64,000 bases of DNA from Pseudomonadota bacterium. Its GTDB lineage: Bacteria > Pseudomonadota > Alphaproteobacteria > Rhizobiales > Rhizobiaceae. The notes beneath the pieces were generated by a model. That model worked only from the letters and a program-made list of their open reading frames with translations. It was not told the DNA's origin and made no database searches. The DNA is taken from contig JAIUPA010000033.1 of NCBI GenBank assembly GCA_020161665.1, forward strand, positions 1-64,000. The letters run 5' to 3'. The position numbers and the translations under genes are program-made. Shown piece by piece: positions 9,200-17,940 of the stretch (its first letter is position 1; each line of letters begins with the position of its first letter).

Positions 9200-11059
9200 T
9201 TACGAAGCGGTGGGCAGCGCCTCGCCGTCCGTCTGGTCGGCAAGGAAGCCGCCCGACTGGCGGTTCCACAGGTCGGCATAAAGCCCACCCTTGGCAACCA
9301 GCGCTCCGTGATCGCCCTCTTCGACGATGCGCCCCTTGTCGAGCACCACGAGACGGTCCATCTCGGTCAGCGTTGAAAGGCGGTGGGCAATGGCAATCAC
9401 CGTCTTGCCTTCCATCAACGCGAAGAGGTTCTCCTGAATGGCCGCTTCCACTTCGGAATCGAGCGCCGAGGTGGCCTCGTCCAGAACCAGAATGGGTGCA
9501 TTCTTCAGGAACACCCGGGCAATAGCGATACGCTGACGCTGCCCGCCGGAAAGCTTCACGCCGCGTTCGCCCACATGGGCATCAAGCCCCGTGCGCCCCT
9601 TCTGGTCGGAAAGTCCTTCGACGAAGTCCCAGGCATTGGCCTTCTTCGCCGCCTCGATGATTTCCGCATCGCTGGCACCGGGATGACCATAAGCGATGTT
9701 TTCGCGGATGGAGCGATGCAGCAGCGACGTATCCTGCGTCACCACGCCGATCTGGGCGCGCAGCGAATCCTGCGTCACCTTGGCAATATCCTTGCCATCG
9801 ATGCGGATCGTCCCGCGCTCCAGATCATAGAAGCGCAGGAGCAGGTTCATCAGCGTCGTCTTGCCGGCACCGGAGCGCCCGACAAGCCCCACCTTCTCCC
9901 CCTGACCAATGACAAGGTTCATGTCCTCGATGACGCCCTTGCTCTTGCCGTAATGGAAGGTCGCATGATCGAAGCGGATCTCGCCCGTCACGGGTGCCAG
10001 GACACTTGCATCCTTCGCATCGGTGATTTCATGCGGCTTCACCATCATTTCCATACCGTCATAGACGGTCCCGATGTTTTCGAAGAGGGCCGCCGTTTCC
10101 CACATGATCCAGTGCGACATGCCGGTGACGCGCATGACCAGCGCCACGGCAGCCGCCACGGCACCCGCCGTCACATCACCATTCAGCCAGAAATAGATGC
10201 CGAGACCGCCGGTCAGCGACATGAGCGCGGCATTATTGATATCGACGGCGAAGTTCAGAAGGCTGATCTGGCGCATCTGGCGATGCACCGTGCCCAAAAA
10301 CCCGTCCATGCTTTCGCGCACATAGGTCTCTTCGCGGCCCGCATGGGAGAAAAGCTTGATCGTCGCGATATTGGTGTAGGAATCGACCACGCGGCCCGTC
10401 ATCACCGAGCGCGCATCGGCCTGCTCGCTGGAAAGACGGCGAAGCTTCGGAACGAAGTGGAACAGAATGCCGATGTAAAGGGCCAGCCAGAGGACGAGCG
10501 GAATGGCAAGGCGCACATCCGCGGCCAACACCACAAAGAACATCGAAACGACGAAGGAGATGGCATAGACGAAAACGTCGATGATCTTCATCACGCTTTC
10601 GCGCACGGCGAGCGCCGTCTGCATCACCTTGGTCGAAACGCGGCCCGCAAACTCGTTGGCAAAAAAGTTCATCGAATGGCGGATGAGGAAGCGGTGCATC
10701 AGCCAGCGCGCCATCATCGGGTAGTTGCCTGCCAGCGTCTGGTGCATGACAAGGCTGTGCACGGCCCCCATCAGCGGCAGCGCCACGATGATGACCATCG
10801 CCATCCAGAAAAGCTTGTGCCCTTCGTTCGACAGGAAGGTGGCGCGGTCCGCCGTTGACAGCCAGTCGATGACGCTGCCGAGGAAGCTGTAAATAGCCGC
10901 ATCAGCCACCGCGATGCCGAGCGACATCACACCAAGCAACACCAGCCAGGCCCAGGCGGGCTTGGTATAATGCCAGCAGAAGGCAATGAGGCCGGACGGC
11001 GGAGCCTCCGGCGCGTCGGCGGGATAGGGATTGAGGCGCTGTTCGAACCAGCGGAACAT
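9200..11059 (-). CDS. ABCB-type exporter, fused permease-ATPase (copy 2)
   Basis: The 619-residue protein has the same architecture as its neighbour: six membrane helices (about 30-320), then Walker A GRSGAGKTT, Q-loop region VTQDTSLLHRS, signature KLSGGQRQR, Walker B VLDEATSALDSE and IAHRLST. The start MFRWFEQRLNPYP at 11059 was preferred to an ATG seven codons upstream because GGAG lies about 8 bases before it and the paralogue begins in the same way. A short ORF with a strong ribosome site lies about 120 bases upstream. Substrate unknown. Confidence 0.9.
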   Translation of the reverse strand: MFRWFEQRLNPYPADAPEAPPSGLIAFCWHYTKPAWAWLVLLGVMSLGIAVADAAIYSFLGSVIDWLSTADRATFLSNEGHKLFWMAMVIIVALPLMGAVHSLVMHQTLAGNYPMMARWLMHRFLIRHSMNFFANEFAGRVSTKVMQTALAVRESVMKIIDVFVYAISFVVSMFFVVLAADVRLAIPLVLWLALYIGILFHFVPKLRRLSSEQADARSVMTGRVVDSYTNIATIKLFSHAGREETYVRESMDGFLGTVHRQMRQISLLNFAVDINNAALMSLTGGLGIYFWLNGDVTAGAVAAAVALVMRVTGMSHWIMWETAALFENIGTVYDGMEMMVKPHEITDAKDASVLAPVTGEIRFDHATFHYGKSKGVIEDMNLVIGQGEKVGLVGRSGAGKTTLMNLLLRFYDLERGTIRIDGKDIAKVTQDSLRAQIGVVTQDTSLLHRSIRENIAYGHPGASDAEIIEAAKKANAWDFVEGLSDQKGRTGLDAHVGERGVKLSGGQRQRIAIARVFLKNAPILVLDEATSALDSEVEAAIQENLFALMEGKTVIAIAHRLSTLTEMDRLVVLDKGRIVEEGDHGALVAKGGLYADLWNRQSGGFLADQTDGEALPTAS

Positions 11060-11178
11060 GACAGAACTCCGAGAATGCAAGCCTCAACACACGGTACGAT
11101 GACCGTCAGGCGGCAAGGCAGAAATGGAAGAGAGTGAACCCGCCCGAAACCCGGCGGAAAGACCCGTGAACTGGAAAT

Positions 11179-11229
11179 TCAGCCGCGCGCGGCTGGCTCA
11201 AGGAAGCGGATGATGCGACTTTCAATCAT
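11179..11229 (-). CDS. Short ORF upstream of the exporter pair (16 residues)
   Basis: An ATG at 11229 follows a near-perfect AGGAGG by 5 bases on the reverse strand and opens the peptide MIESRIIRFLEPAARG, ending in TGA. It lies 119 bases before the start of exporter copy 2 and is followed by a GC-rich hairpin (CCGCCGGGTTTCGGGCGGG, about 11125-11143). The strong ribosome site and the position suggest a leader peptide or a small protein; no family is recognised. It may be translated without having a regulatory role. Confidence 0.45.
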   Translation of the reverse strand: MIESRIIRFLEPAARG

Positions 11230-11375
11230 GCAGGCCTCCTGTGCTCACGGGGTTTCAGATGACGCAACCTAGCGATTTACGATGACAATGGGAAGTCGCA
11301 AAACGCTTTGGATCGGTTCTGTTGCCGCCCCGCCACAGGCTTGAGCGGCACGATCAGCCCGGATAAACATCCCCT

Positions 11376-11834
11376 ATGAGCCAGCTTCGCATCGCCCTTT
11401 ACCAACCCGATATTCCCGGCAACACCGGCACCATCCTGCGCATGGGGGCCTGTCTGGGCATGGGCGTTGACCTCATCGAACCGGCGGGATTCGTGCTGTC
11501 CGATACCAATCTGAAGCGGGCGGGCATGGACTACCTCGCCGCCGTTGTGCTGACACGCCACATCAACTGGGCCCGTTTCGAGGAAGCGCGGGCGGCCTCC
11601 GGTCGCCGCCTTGTTCTGGCCACCACGACCGGCGCGGTTCCCTATACCGATTTTGCCTATCGGCCTGACGATATCCTGCTGTTCGGGCGCGAAAGCGTAG
11701 GCGTCCCGGCAGAGGTTCACGAACGCGCCGATGGCCGCGTGCTGATCCCCATGCAGCCGGGCCAGCGTTCGCTCAACGTCGCCGTTTCCGCCGCCATGAT
11801 TGCCGGTGAAGCGCTTCGCCAGACGGGCGCTTGA
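11376..11834 (+). CDS. trmL: tRNA (cytidine/uridine-34-2'-O)-methyltransferase
   Basis: The 152-residue protein is a minimal SPOUT methyltransferase. It begins with the family signature LYQPDIPGNTGTILR, contains LIEPAGFVLSD and ends with the knotted SAM-binding loop LLFGRESVGVP, IPMQPGQRSLNVAVSAA. TrmL uses S-adenosylmethionine to methylate the 2'-hydroxyl of the wobble base in certain tRNA-Leu species. Length matches bacterial TrmL. It is convergent with the CorC-like gene, with only 3 bases between the stops. Confidence 0.92.
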   Translation: MSQLRIALYQPDIPGNTGTILRMGACLGMGVDLIEPAGFVLSDTNLKRAGMDYLAAVVLTRHINWARFEEARAASGRRLVLATTTGAVPYTDFAYRPDDILLFGRESVGVPAEVHERADGRVLIPMQPGQRSLNVAVSAAMIAGEALRQTGA

Positions 11835-11837
11835 GAA

Positions 11838-13124
11838 TCAGCCTTCGCTCTCGATCTTGGACGCAAGGATCTTGTCGACGCGCCAGCCGTCCATGTCGAC
11901 GATTTCGTAGCGCCAGCCATCGGCTTCCACCACTTCGCCCACGCGCGGCAGATGGCCGAGCAGATCGATCACGAGGCCCGCAGCCGTCTGGTAGGACCGC
12001 TTTTTCGGCACGGGAACGCCCAGTTGATCGCTCAACTCATCAATCGGCATTTCACCCGAAACGAGCCACGAGCCATCCTCGCGGCGCACCAGATAGTCCT
12101 CATCCTCTTCATCGAGGTCGGCACGGAAGACACCGGCAATGGCTTCCAGCACGTCGGCGGGGGTAATGACCCCTTCGAAATGGCCGTATTCATCATGGAC
12201 GAGCAGGATCGGCACCTGCGCCTGTCTGAGCGTTTCCAGAACGCGCGACGCATCCATCGTATCGGGAATGATCGGCGCATCCTTGAGCCAGGCGCGGATA
12301 TTCACCTCGCCGGTGCGCAGCACTTCAGCCAGAACATCACGCGTCTGGACAACGCCGATCATCGTCTCGGCCCCGCCTTCCGAAACCGGCAGACGCGAAT
12401 GACGCGCTTCCATCAGTGTGGCGCGGATTTCGTCCTCGCTTTCGGTGAGGTCGATCCAGTTCACATCCTTGCGGGTGGTCATGAGGCCACGCGCCGAACG
12501 GTCGGCAAAGCGCATGACGCCGGAAATCATCTGCCGTTCGCCGCCTTCGATAATGCCCGCCGCTTCGGCATCGGCCACCAGCGTGCGGATTTCCTCTTCG
12601 CTGACGCCACTGTCGCTTTCGCCCCGGCCGAGAATGCTGAAAATCAGCTGCGTCGAGGCATTAAGCAACCAGACGGCAGGAGCTCCCACCCGCGACAGGA
12701 CCTGCATGCCGGGCGCCACCACGCAGGCAATGCGTTCCGGGTTGGAAAGCGCCACATGCTTGGGCACGAGTTCGCCCACCACGACCGACAGATAAGTGAT
12801 GATCGAAATGACGATGCCATAGCCGAGCGGCCCGGCACCGCGTTCCGGCACGCCCGCGTCGAGAAGCATGGAACTCAGGCGTTCGCCAAGGGCTGCCCCT
12901 GAAAAGGCACCGGCGAGAATCCCGACCAGCGTAATGCCGATCTGCACTGTGGAGAGGAATCGACCTGGGTCTTCGGCCAGAAGAAGTGCTGTTGCAGCCC
13001 CGCCGCGACCTTCACTGGCCATGGCCTTCAAACGTGATTTACGGGCAGAAACGATAGAAAGCTCGGAGAGCGCAAAAAGCCCGTTGAGCAAAATCAGAAA
13101 GACAGCAATGAAAAGTTCTAGCAA
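11838..13124 (-). CDS. CNNM/CorC-HlyC-type membrane protein with CBS domains
   Basis: The 428-residue protein has an N-terminal DUF21/CNNM membrane domain (about 1-190, three to four helices), two CBS domains (about 205-330) and a C-terminal CorC_HlyC domain (about 345-425, DGSWLVSGEMPIDELSD). Proteins of this build are annotated as hemolysin-like or CorC and are linked to Mg2+/Co2+ export or resistance; haemolysis is not implied. The start is a TTG at 13124 directly before the first membrane helix; no better ATG exists before the DUF21 core, and its ribosome site is weak. Confidence 0.85.
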   Translation of the reverse strand: MLELFIAVFLILLNGLFALSELSIVSARKSRLKAMASEGRGGAATALLLAEDPGRFLSTVQIGITLVGILAGAFSGAALGERLSSMLLDAGVPERGAGPLGYGIVISIITYLSVVVGELVPKHVALSNPERIACVVAPGMQVLSRVGAPAVWLLNASTQLIFSILGRGESDSGVSEEEIRTLVADAEAAGIIEGGERQMISGVMRFADRSARGLMTTRKDVNWIDLTESEDEIRATLMEARHSRLPVSEGGAETMIGVVQTRDVLAEVLRTGEVNIRAWLKDAPIIPDTMDASRVLETLRQAQVPILLVHDEYGHFEGVITPADVLEAIAGVFRADLDEEDEDYLVRREDGSWLVSGEMPIDELSDQLGVPVPKKRSYQTAAGLVIDLLGHLPRVGEVVEADGWRYEIVDMDGWRVDKILASKIESEG

Positions 13125-13252
13125 GACCTGTGACGCGCCAACAATCGGCTTGAAAGGCGCACCTCTGTTGATGATGCGCTAAGGGTAGAGAGTGAAGGCC
13201 CGCCAATCAATAGCACGACATCGAATTCCGTGGCCGCGAGCCTTAACTTTTA

Positions 13253-13510
13253 TCAGTCGGCGCTGGGCAGGCGGCGCATGGTGAATTCGATGCGGTCGCC
13301 TTCAAGCTGGCGCCAGCTTTCCACCTCGGTCCAGTAGGCGGCCTTGGGAAAGGCCGAAAACCACTCCAGCGCCTTGGCGCGGGCCTCTTCGCGCGTCAGG
13401 CAATAGGTCTCGCGCACAAAGGTCCCCTCGCCCGCCTGCGTCGCGCGGCGATGGTCACGAATGCGGCGCTTCAGCGCGTCCATTCTGGGTGGCTGCGGGA
13501 GCCTTGCCAT
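13253..13510 (-). CDS. Conserved-looking 85-residue protein
   Basis: A small soluble basic protein with an ATG at 13510 preceded by AAGGAGGCGGAT, a very strong ribosome site. It contains CLTREEARAKALEWFSAFPKAAYW and ends with an amphipathic strand RIEFTMRRLP. It has no recognisable domain or signal peptide. It is a single gene between the CorC-like gene and a repeat-rich gap before hemF. The ribosome site and codon use make a real gene likely; function unknown. Confidence 0.65.
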   Translation of the reverse strand: MARLPQPPRMDALKRRIRDHRRATQAGEGTFVRETYCLTREEARAKALEWFSAFPKAAYWTEVESWRQLEGDRIEFTMRRLPSAD

Positions 13511-13641
13511 ATCCGCCTCCTTCTACGCGTGACAATAAAGACCGGGAGCGTTCTTGACCAGTGGTTGCGGCAATCTGGTCCTTTGCATGCCTTACTGATA
13601 AACATGGAGAAATTATGAACGGCGACTCGTGGCCAAGAATG

Positions 13642-13735
13642 CATGTCGCGCAAAAGTGCTTAAGCGGTTTTGCGATAACGATATGCATAAAACCAAAGAC
13701 TTGAAGCGATGGAAGCGAATCTGAAAGATCGCGAC
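13642..13735. repeat. RIME-like intergenic repeat, unit A
   Basis: This stretch of about 94 bases shares long near-identical blocks (TCGCGCAAAAGTGC, AGCGGTTTTGCGATAACGA, GCGAATCTGAAAGATCGCGAC) with the reverse complement of the element at 25183-25288. It resembles the rhizobial intergenic mosaic element family. With unit B it fills most of the 360-base gap before hemF. Confidence 0.75.
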
Positions 13736-13742
13736 CCGCTTG

Positions 13743-13789
13743 AGAGCATTTTCGGCAAAATGGGGAACCGGGTTTGCCAGCGGAAATGC
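13743..13789. repeat. Short palindromic intergenic repeat, unit B
   Basis: A short inverted-repeat element beginning GAGCATTTTCGGCAAAA and ending GGAAATGCG, with the core GGGAACCGGGTTTGCC. It is the common rhizobial palindromic unit and lies directly after unit A. The remaining part of the gap, 13790-13869, holds only the hemF ribosome site and presumably its promoter. Confidence 0.6.
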
Positions 13790-13869
13790 GCAAAATCAGA
13801 ATTTCGGGGTGATTTCGCGTTGAGATATAGGCGGAAACGCTCCTGACCCGAACCGTTGGGAGACGACAT

Positions 13870-14784
13870 ATGGAACGACCGCATCTGCCTGCTGGCCTTC
13901 CGGACGACATCGAAGACCGCAAGACGGCAGCACGCGAGTGGTTTGAAAGCCTGCGCGACGCCATTTGCGCCTCGTTTGAGGCTCTTGAAGACGACCTGAC
14001 AGGCCCGCTCAGCGACCAGCCTCCGGGCCGCTTCGAAGCCAAGGACTGGCTGCGCGATGAAGGTCGCGGCGGCGGCGGGCGCATGTCGATCATGTCGGGC
14101 CGCGTCTTTGAAAAAGTCGGCGTTCATACGTCCACCGTCCACGGCGAGTTTGCCGAGGATTTCCGCGCCCAGATCCCCGGTGCCAGCGAAGACCCACGCT
14201 TTTGGGCCTCGGGTATCTCGCTGATCGCCCATCCCGTGAACCCCAACGTGCCCACGGTGCATATGAACACCCGCATGGTGGTCACGACCAGCCACTGGTT
14301 CGGCGGCGGTGCCGACCTGACGCCGATGCTGGATCGCCGTCGCACGCAGGATGACCCCGACAGCCAGCTTTTCCATCGCGCCATGGAAATCGTCTGTCGT
14401 CGGCATGAGAATGTCGCCGACTACGAAGCCTACAAGAAATGGTGCGACGAGTATTTCTTCCTGAAGCACCGCAACGAGGCGCGCGGCATCGGCGGCATCT
14501 TCTTCGACTGGCTGCATCCGGGCGAGGAAAATGGCGGTTTCGATCCCTCCTTCACCTTCGTGCGCGATGTGGGCCGGGCCTTTAACCTGCTCTACCCGAA
14601 GATCGTCCGCTCCAATTTCAACACGGAATGGACCGAGGAAGATCGCGACGAACAGCTTATCCGGCGCGGTCGATACGTCGAGTTCAACCTGCTTTATGAC
14701 CGGGGAACGATCTTCGGCCTGAAGACCGGCGGCAACGTGGAGTCGATCCTTTCATCGCTGCCTCCGACCGTGCGTTGGCCCTGA
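13870..14784 (+). CDS. hemF: Oxygen-dependent coproporphyrinogen III oxidase
   Basis: The 304-residue enzyme oxidatively decarboxylates coproporphyrinogen III to protoporphyrinogen IX with O2 in the aerobic haem pathway. Family blocks visible are [45 protein letters not shown] and the C-terminal [34 protein letters not shown]. Length matches HemF and differs from the radical-SAM HemN. GGGAGA precedes the ATG by 6 bases. Single-gene unit with repeats upstream. Confidence 0.96.
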   Translation: MERPHLPAGLPDDIEDRKTAAREWFESLRDAICASFEALEDDLTGPLSDQPPGRFEAKDWLRDEGRGGGGRMSIMSGRVFEKVGVHTSTVHGEFAEDFRAQIPGASEDPRFWASGISLIAHPVNPNVPTVHMNTRMVVTTSHWFGGGADLTPMLDRRRTQDDPDSQLFHRAMEIVCRRHENVADYEAYKKWCDEYFFLKHRNEARGIGGIFFDWLHPGEENGGFDPSFTFVRDVGRAFNLLYPKIVRSNFNTEWTEEDRDEQLIRRGRYVEFNLLYDRGTIFGLKTGGNVESILSSLPPTVRWP

Positions 14785-14942
14785 TTGGAACATCAGCAAC
14801 AACTCATCAACTAAAACGGTTTAAATGTCGAAAATCGGCATAAAAATCGCGTTATCACGGCCCGGTGCGGTGTTTTGTCCTTTGGCAGGGAATCCGATTC
14901 ATGCTAGCTTCCACCTCGGTAATTCACTGGAGGAGGACTACC

Positions 14943-15197
14943 ATGGGTACGCATACCAGCATGCCATATTCTGCCGACAGCAGCATGTCCCCGCGTCAGC
15001 TTGATACGCCCGAGTTCATCGACCGTCTGGCCGTTGAGTTGCGTGCGGAGGGTGATCCCGACCTTCCTCATTCCTACTATGTCGAACAGGTGAAGCTCCG
15101 CCTTTCCGGCAAGGCCGGTTTCGAGGCTGCCGTGGCTCGCGCCGCGCCGTCCTATGAGGGTTCGGATTGCTTCCGGGCCTGGGCCATGGGCGAATAA
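14943..15197 (+). CDS. Conserved-looking 84-residue soluble protein
   Basis: The ATG at 14943 follows a perfect AGGAGG by 6 bases. The protein has a flexible N-terminus (MGTHTSMPYSADSSMSPRQ) and a compact helical region (EFIDRLAVELRAEGDPDLPHSYYVEQVKL is split here by Pro and Gly turns) ending SDCFRAWAMGE. No signal peptide or known domain is seen. A rho-independent terminator follows directly, so it is a single-gene transcript. Function unknown; an upstream ATG at 14865 is unlikely because it lacks a ribosome site. Confidence 0.65.
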   Translation: MGTHTSMPYSADSSMSPRQLDTPEFIDRLAVELRAEGDPDLPHSYYVEQVKLRLSGKAGFEAAVARAAPSYEGSDCFRAWAMGE

Positions 15198-15223
15198 ACA
15201 CCGTTTCGGGAGGAAACGATTTG

Positions 15224-15249
15224 AAAGCCCCGCACCGTGCGGGGCTTTT
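15224..15249. terminator. Rho-independent terminator
   Basis: A strong stem AAAGCCCCGCAC/GTGCGGGGCTTT with a one-base loop, followed by a T-rich run, lies between the 84-residue gene and the cca stop codon. It can act on both strands. Confidence 0.85.
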
Positions 15250-15255
15250 GCTTTT

Positions 15256-16512
15256 TCAGGCGTCTTTCAGCTTTTCCAGCCGCTCCAGAAGCTTGTCTCT
15301 GCTCAGCGAGAAATTCATCTCAACCCACTGGTTTTCCAGCGTTTCAAGCAAGGCGCCCACCTTCGGACCAGCGGCAATACCGACCTTGAGGAGATCACCG
15401 CCCGTCAGCGGAAAGCGCGGACGCTCGAAACGCTCGGCCTGCGCCAGAAGATTGCTGATCCGCCCCGCCTTCATCAATGCCGCGTCATCGTTCACGGCCT
15501 GCGCGCGGGCAGACGAGAGCGCCAGCCGCAAACGGCGCTGCAGCCCCGCCTGCCCATGCCGGTAAAGCTCGCGGGCAAACACCGCATCCGTCACATCCGG
15601 ATTGATGGCAGGCGCCGCCGCCCATTCGGCGAGCGTAGCCGCTTCCGCCTTCGAGAGACGAAGCCGCTCGGCCAAGCCGGCGATACGCTCTCCGTCCGGC
15701 GGGATGATGGCTGCAAGCCGCAGCAGCGGGTCGGGCGACCACTTCAACGCACCCTCCGTCGCCACCAGCCCCGGAATGGCATCGATGCCCCATTTCTCCG
15801 TTTCCGGCAGAATGTCGGTCAAAATGCCGGTCTGGCGCATCCACAACAGCGCGCGACCGGGGTCTGGTGCTGCCAGGATTTTCTTCATTTCGGCCCAGAT
15901 GCGCTCAGCAGAAAGCCCTTTCAGTCCCTGCCGCCCGCGCACACAGGCCCGCAAACCATCGGCGTCTGGCCGCCCGCCGCCATACCAGGCAAAGAAGCGG
16001 AAGAAACGCAGGATGCGCAGATAATCCTCGGCAATGCGCTGGTCGGCGTCACCGATGAAGCGCACCGTGCGCGTCTCAATATCGGCAAGCCCGCCAACGA
16101 GATCGATCACCTGACCGTGTCCGTCGGCGTAAAGTCCGTTGATCGTCAGGTCGCGGCGCTCCGCATCGGTCTGCCAGTCGGTGCCAAACACCACCTTGGC
16201 GCGGCGGCCGTCCGTTTCCGCATCATGGCGAAGCGTCGTCACCTCGAAGGGGCGGCCTTCGACCACCAGCGTCACCGTGCCGTGATCAATGCCAGTGGGA
16301 ATAGCCTTGATGCCTGCAGCCTTGGCCCGCGCCATCACCGCCTCCGGCAAAAGCGTGGTGGCAATATCGGCATCGCTGATGGCCAGTCCCATCAGCGCGT
16401 TGCGCACCGCGCCCCCGGCAATGCGCGCCTCACCACCATCAGCGTTCAGGAGGCCAAGCACCTGCTGCAACGCCGGATCGTGAAACCACGCCTGTTCGGC
16501 AATGCTCTTCAT
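15256..16512 (-). CDS. cca: CCA tRNA nucleotidyltransferase / poly(A)-polymerase-type enzyme
   Basis: The 418-residue class II nucleotidyltransferase has the motif RIAGGAVRNALMG, the metal-binding DADIA pair (about residues 48-50), and RRDLTINGLY, followed by the RNA-binding helical domain with AEDYLRILRFFRF. Such enzymes add or repair the CCA end of tRNA; some relatives are poly(A) polymerases. The ATG at 16512 overlaps the stop of the Nudix gene (ATGA), and the same junction type links Nudix to DUF1285, so the three genes form a coupled operon. Confidence 0.9.
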   Translation of the reverse strand: MKSIAEQAWFHDPALQQVLGLLNADGGEARIAGGAVRNALMGLAISDADIATTLLPEAVMARAKAAGIKAIPTGIDHGTVTLVVEGRPFEVTTLRHDAETDGRRAKVVFGTDWQTDAERRDLTINGLYADGHGQVIDLVGGLADIETRTVRFIGDADQRIAEDYLRILRFFRFFAWYGGGRPDADGLRACVRGRQGLKGLSAERIWAEMKKILAAPDPGRALLWMRQTGILTDILPETEKWGIDAIPGLVATEGALKWSPDPLLRLAAIIPPDGERIAGLAERLRLSKAEAATLAEWAAAPAINPDVTDAVFARELYRHGQAGLQRRLRLALSSARAQAVNDDAALMKAGRISNLLAQAERFERPRFPLTGGDLLKVGIAAGPKVGALLETLENQWVEMNFSLSRDKLLERLEKLKDA

Positions 16513-17144
16513 GCGTAAAGCCTTTCATAGATCGTGCGGATGATGCTGGCGGTAATGCCCCAGATATTCCGCCCCTCATAGGGCATGACATAATAATAGC
16601 GATCCGCCCCGGCCCAGGGGCGCGAGCCGCGCTCGTGATGCGAAGGCTCCATCAGCCACGACAGCGGCACTTCGAACACCTCGTCCACCTCATCCGGGTT
16701 GAGCGTCAGCGAAAAGCCGGGCTGCACGATGGAAAGAACCGGCGTGATGCGAAACCCCGTGAAGGACAAATAGTGCGGCAAGCGACCGACCACCTCCACA
16801 TGGGCGCGATCGAGGCCGATTTCCTCTTCCGCTTCGCGAAGCGCCGCCATTTCCGGTGAGGCGTCTTCCGGATCGATCCCGCCGCCGGGAAAGGCAATCT
16901 GCCCGGAGTGCTTCTTGAGTTTGGCGGTGCGCTGCGTGAGGATCACGCGCGCCTCGTCTCCATCATCGACCACCGGCACCAGAACGGCAGCATCCTTCAG
17001 CTTCAGCGCCTGCACATAGTCATGCGCCTCCGGGTTGATCAGATGGTCGCCATGTTCCGCCCAGGCGGTTTCCACCTGAAATCCGTTCTGCAGCAGAGCG
17101 CGACGACGAAAATCCGCCGCCGAATAAAGGGGAGATGCCGTCAT
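16509..17144 (-). CDS. Nudix hydrolase, CoA-pyrophosphatase type
   Basis: The 211-residue protein carries a complete Nudix box GGIDPEDASPEMAALREAEEEIGL is split here for reading as GGxxxxEx7REAEEEIG, with the general-base glutamates present. The segment LTQRTAKLKKHSGQIAFPGGG before it matches the CoA/NADH pyrophosphatase subgroup (YeaB/NudL-like). It probably cleaves CoA or a related nucleotide. It overlaps both neighbours by 4 bases in the DUF1285-nudix-cca operon. Confidence 0.85.
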   Translation of the reverse strand: MTASPLYSAADFRRRALLQNGFQVETAWAEHGDHLINPEAHDYVQALKLKDAAVLVPVVDDGDEARVILTQRTAKLKKHSGQIAFPGGGIDPEDASPEMAALREAEEEIGLDRAHVEVVGRLPHYLSFTGFRITPVLSIVQPGFSLTLNPDEVDEVFEVPLSWLMEPSHHERGSRPWAGADRYYYVMPYEGRNIWGITASIIRTIYERLYA

Positions 17145-17761
17145 GCCGAAAGCCGCTCCAGCTCATCCGCCGCCATGACGGAAAACACCGCGCCGCCGGA
17201 GCGCAGGCAAAACATGTCGCGCCCGTCGAGCGTAAGCACTTCGCCAAGACCGACAAGATCCTGCGTCAGCGCCCGGCTAAACAGCGCCTCCAGCCGTCCG
17301 CGCACCGTCACATAAGGCTTCAAGCCGCCCTCGTCCGTCGTGGCAAAGCGCAAGGGATGATCGGCATCAATGGTCACGAGATCACCCAATTGTGTCCGAA
17401 CGGTCAACACTTGGTTCTCGCCCTCGCCCTCCACACTCATCTCGACAGCGAGAAAGGGCGCGTCGGACACACGAATGCCCACCTTTTCCACAGGCGTGAC
17501 GAGGTAGGTCTTGCCGTCCTCATCCTTGCGCAAAACCGTGGAAAACAACCGGACCAGCGCCGGACGGCCAATGGGTGTCCCCATGTAGAACCAGCGCCCG
17601 TCGGCCTTGATTTCCATGTCGATGTCCCCGCAAAACGGCGGGTTCCAGCGCTCGACCGGGGGCAGCCCGCGGCCTTCTCCACCGGCAGCATCGCGGGCTC
17701 GCGCCATCAGGGCGGCCAGCCCATCGCCAGGATTTGAGGCGTTTGTTTCACCGCTTGCCAT
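17141..17761 (-). CDS. DUF1285 domain protein
   Basis: The 206-residue cytosolic protein matches DUF1285: it opens with a Gly/Ala-rich leader, then PPVERWNPPFCGDIDM (about residues 35-50), GRWFYMGTPIGRPALVRLFSTVLR and VTPVEKVGIRV. Structures of the family are all-beta, but the function is unknown. The start MASGETN at 17761 was chosen because a longer upstream frame runs through a repeat element and under the divergent MoxR gene. It is the first gene of the operon with nudix and cca. Confidence 0.8.
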   Translation of the reverse strand: MASGETNASNPGDGLAALMARARDAAGGEGRGLPPVERWNPPFCGDIDMEIKADGRWFYMGTPIGRPALVRLFSTVLRKDEDGKTYLVTPVEKVGIRVSDAPFLAVEMSVEGEGENQVLTVRTQLGDLVTIDADHPLRFATTDEGGLKPYVTVRGRLEALFSRALTQDLVGLGEVLTLDGRDMFCLRSGGAVFSVMAADELERLSA

Positions 17762-17808
17762 TTTTGCGTCTCGCTTCGTCTTTAAACCATTGCCCACACG
17801 AGATAGTC

Positions 17809-17860
17809 GTTTAAAGCAATTCCAGCAAACCCGTGTAGCGGTTTTGCGTCCTGAATTGCG
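17809..17860. repeat. Short palindromic intergenic repeat
   Basis: An inverted repeat with GCAATTC and GAATTGC ends and the core GTAGCGGTTTTGCG, a rhizobial-type palindromic unit. It lies between the divergent DUF1285 and MoxR genes. Confidence 0.6.
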
Positions 17861-17940
17861 CCGACATTCAGTGAACCAGCTGTTGTCAGCGCCAGCGGGC
17901 GGGATAAAGTTTTGAAGCAAACAAGGAACGGGAGAACGGC

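Noticed and set aside
14865..14942. Longer start for the 84-residue gene
   Set aside because: The perfect AGGAGG at 14931-14936 decides for ATG 14943; no ribosome site precedes 14865.
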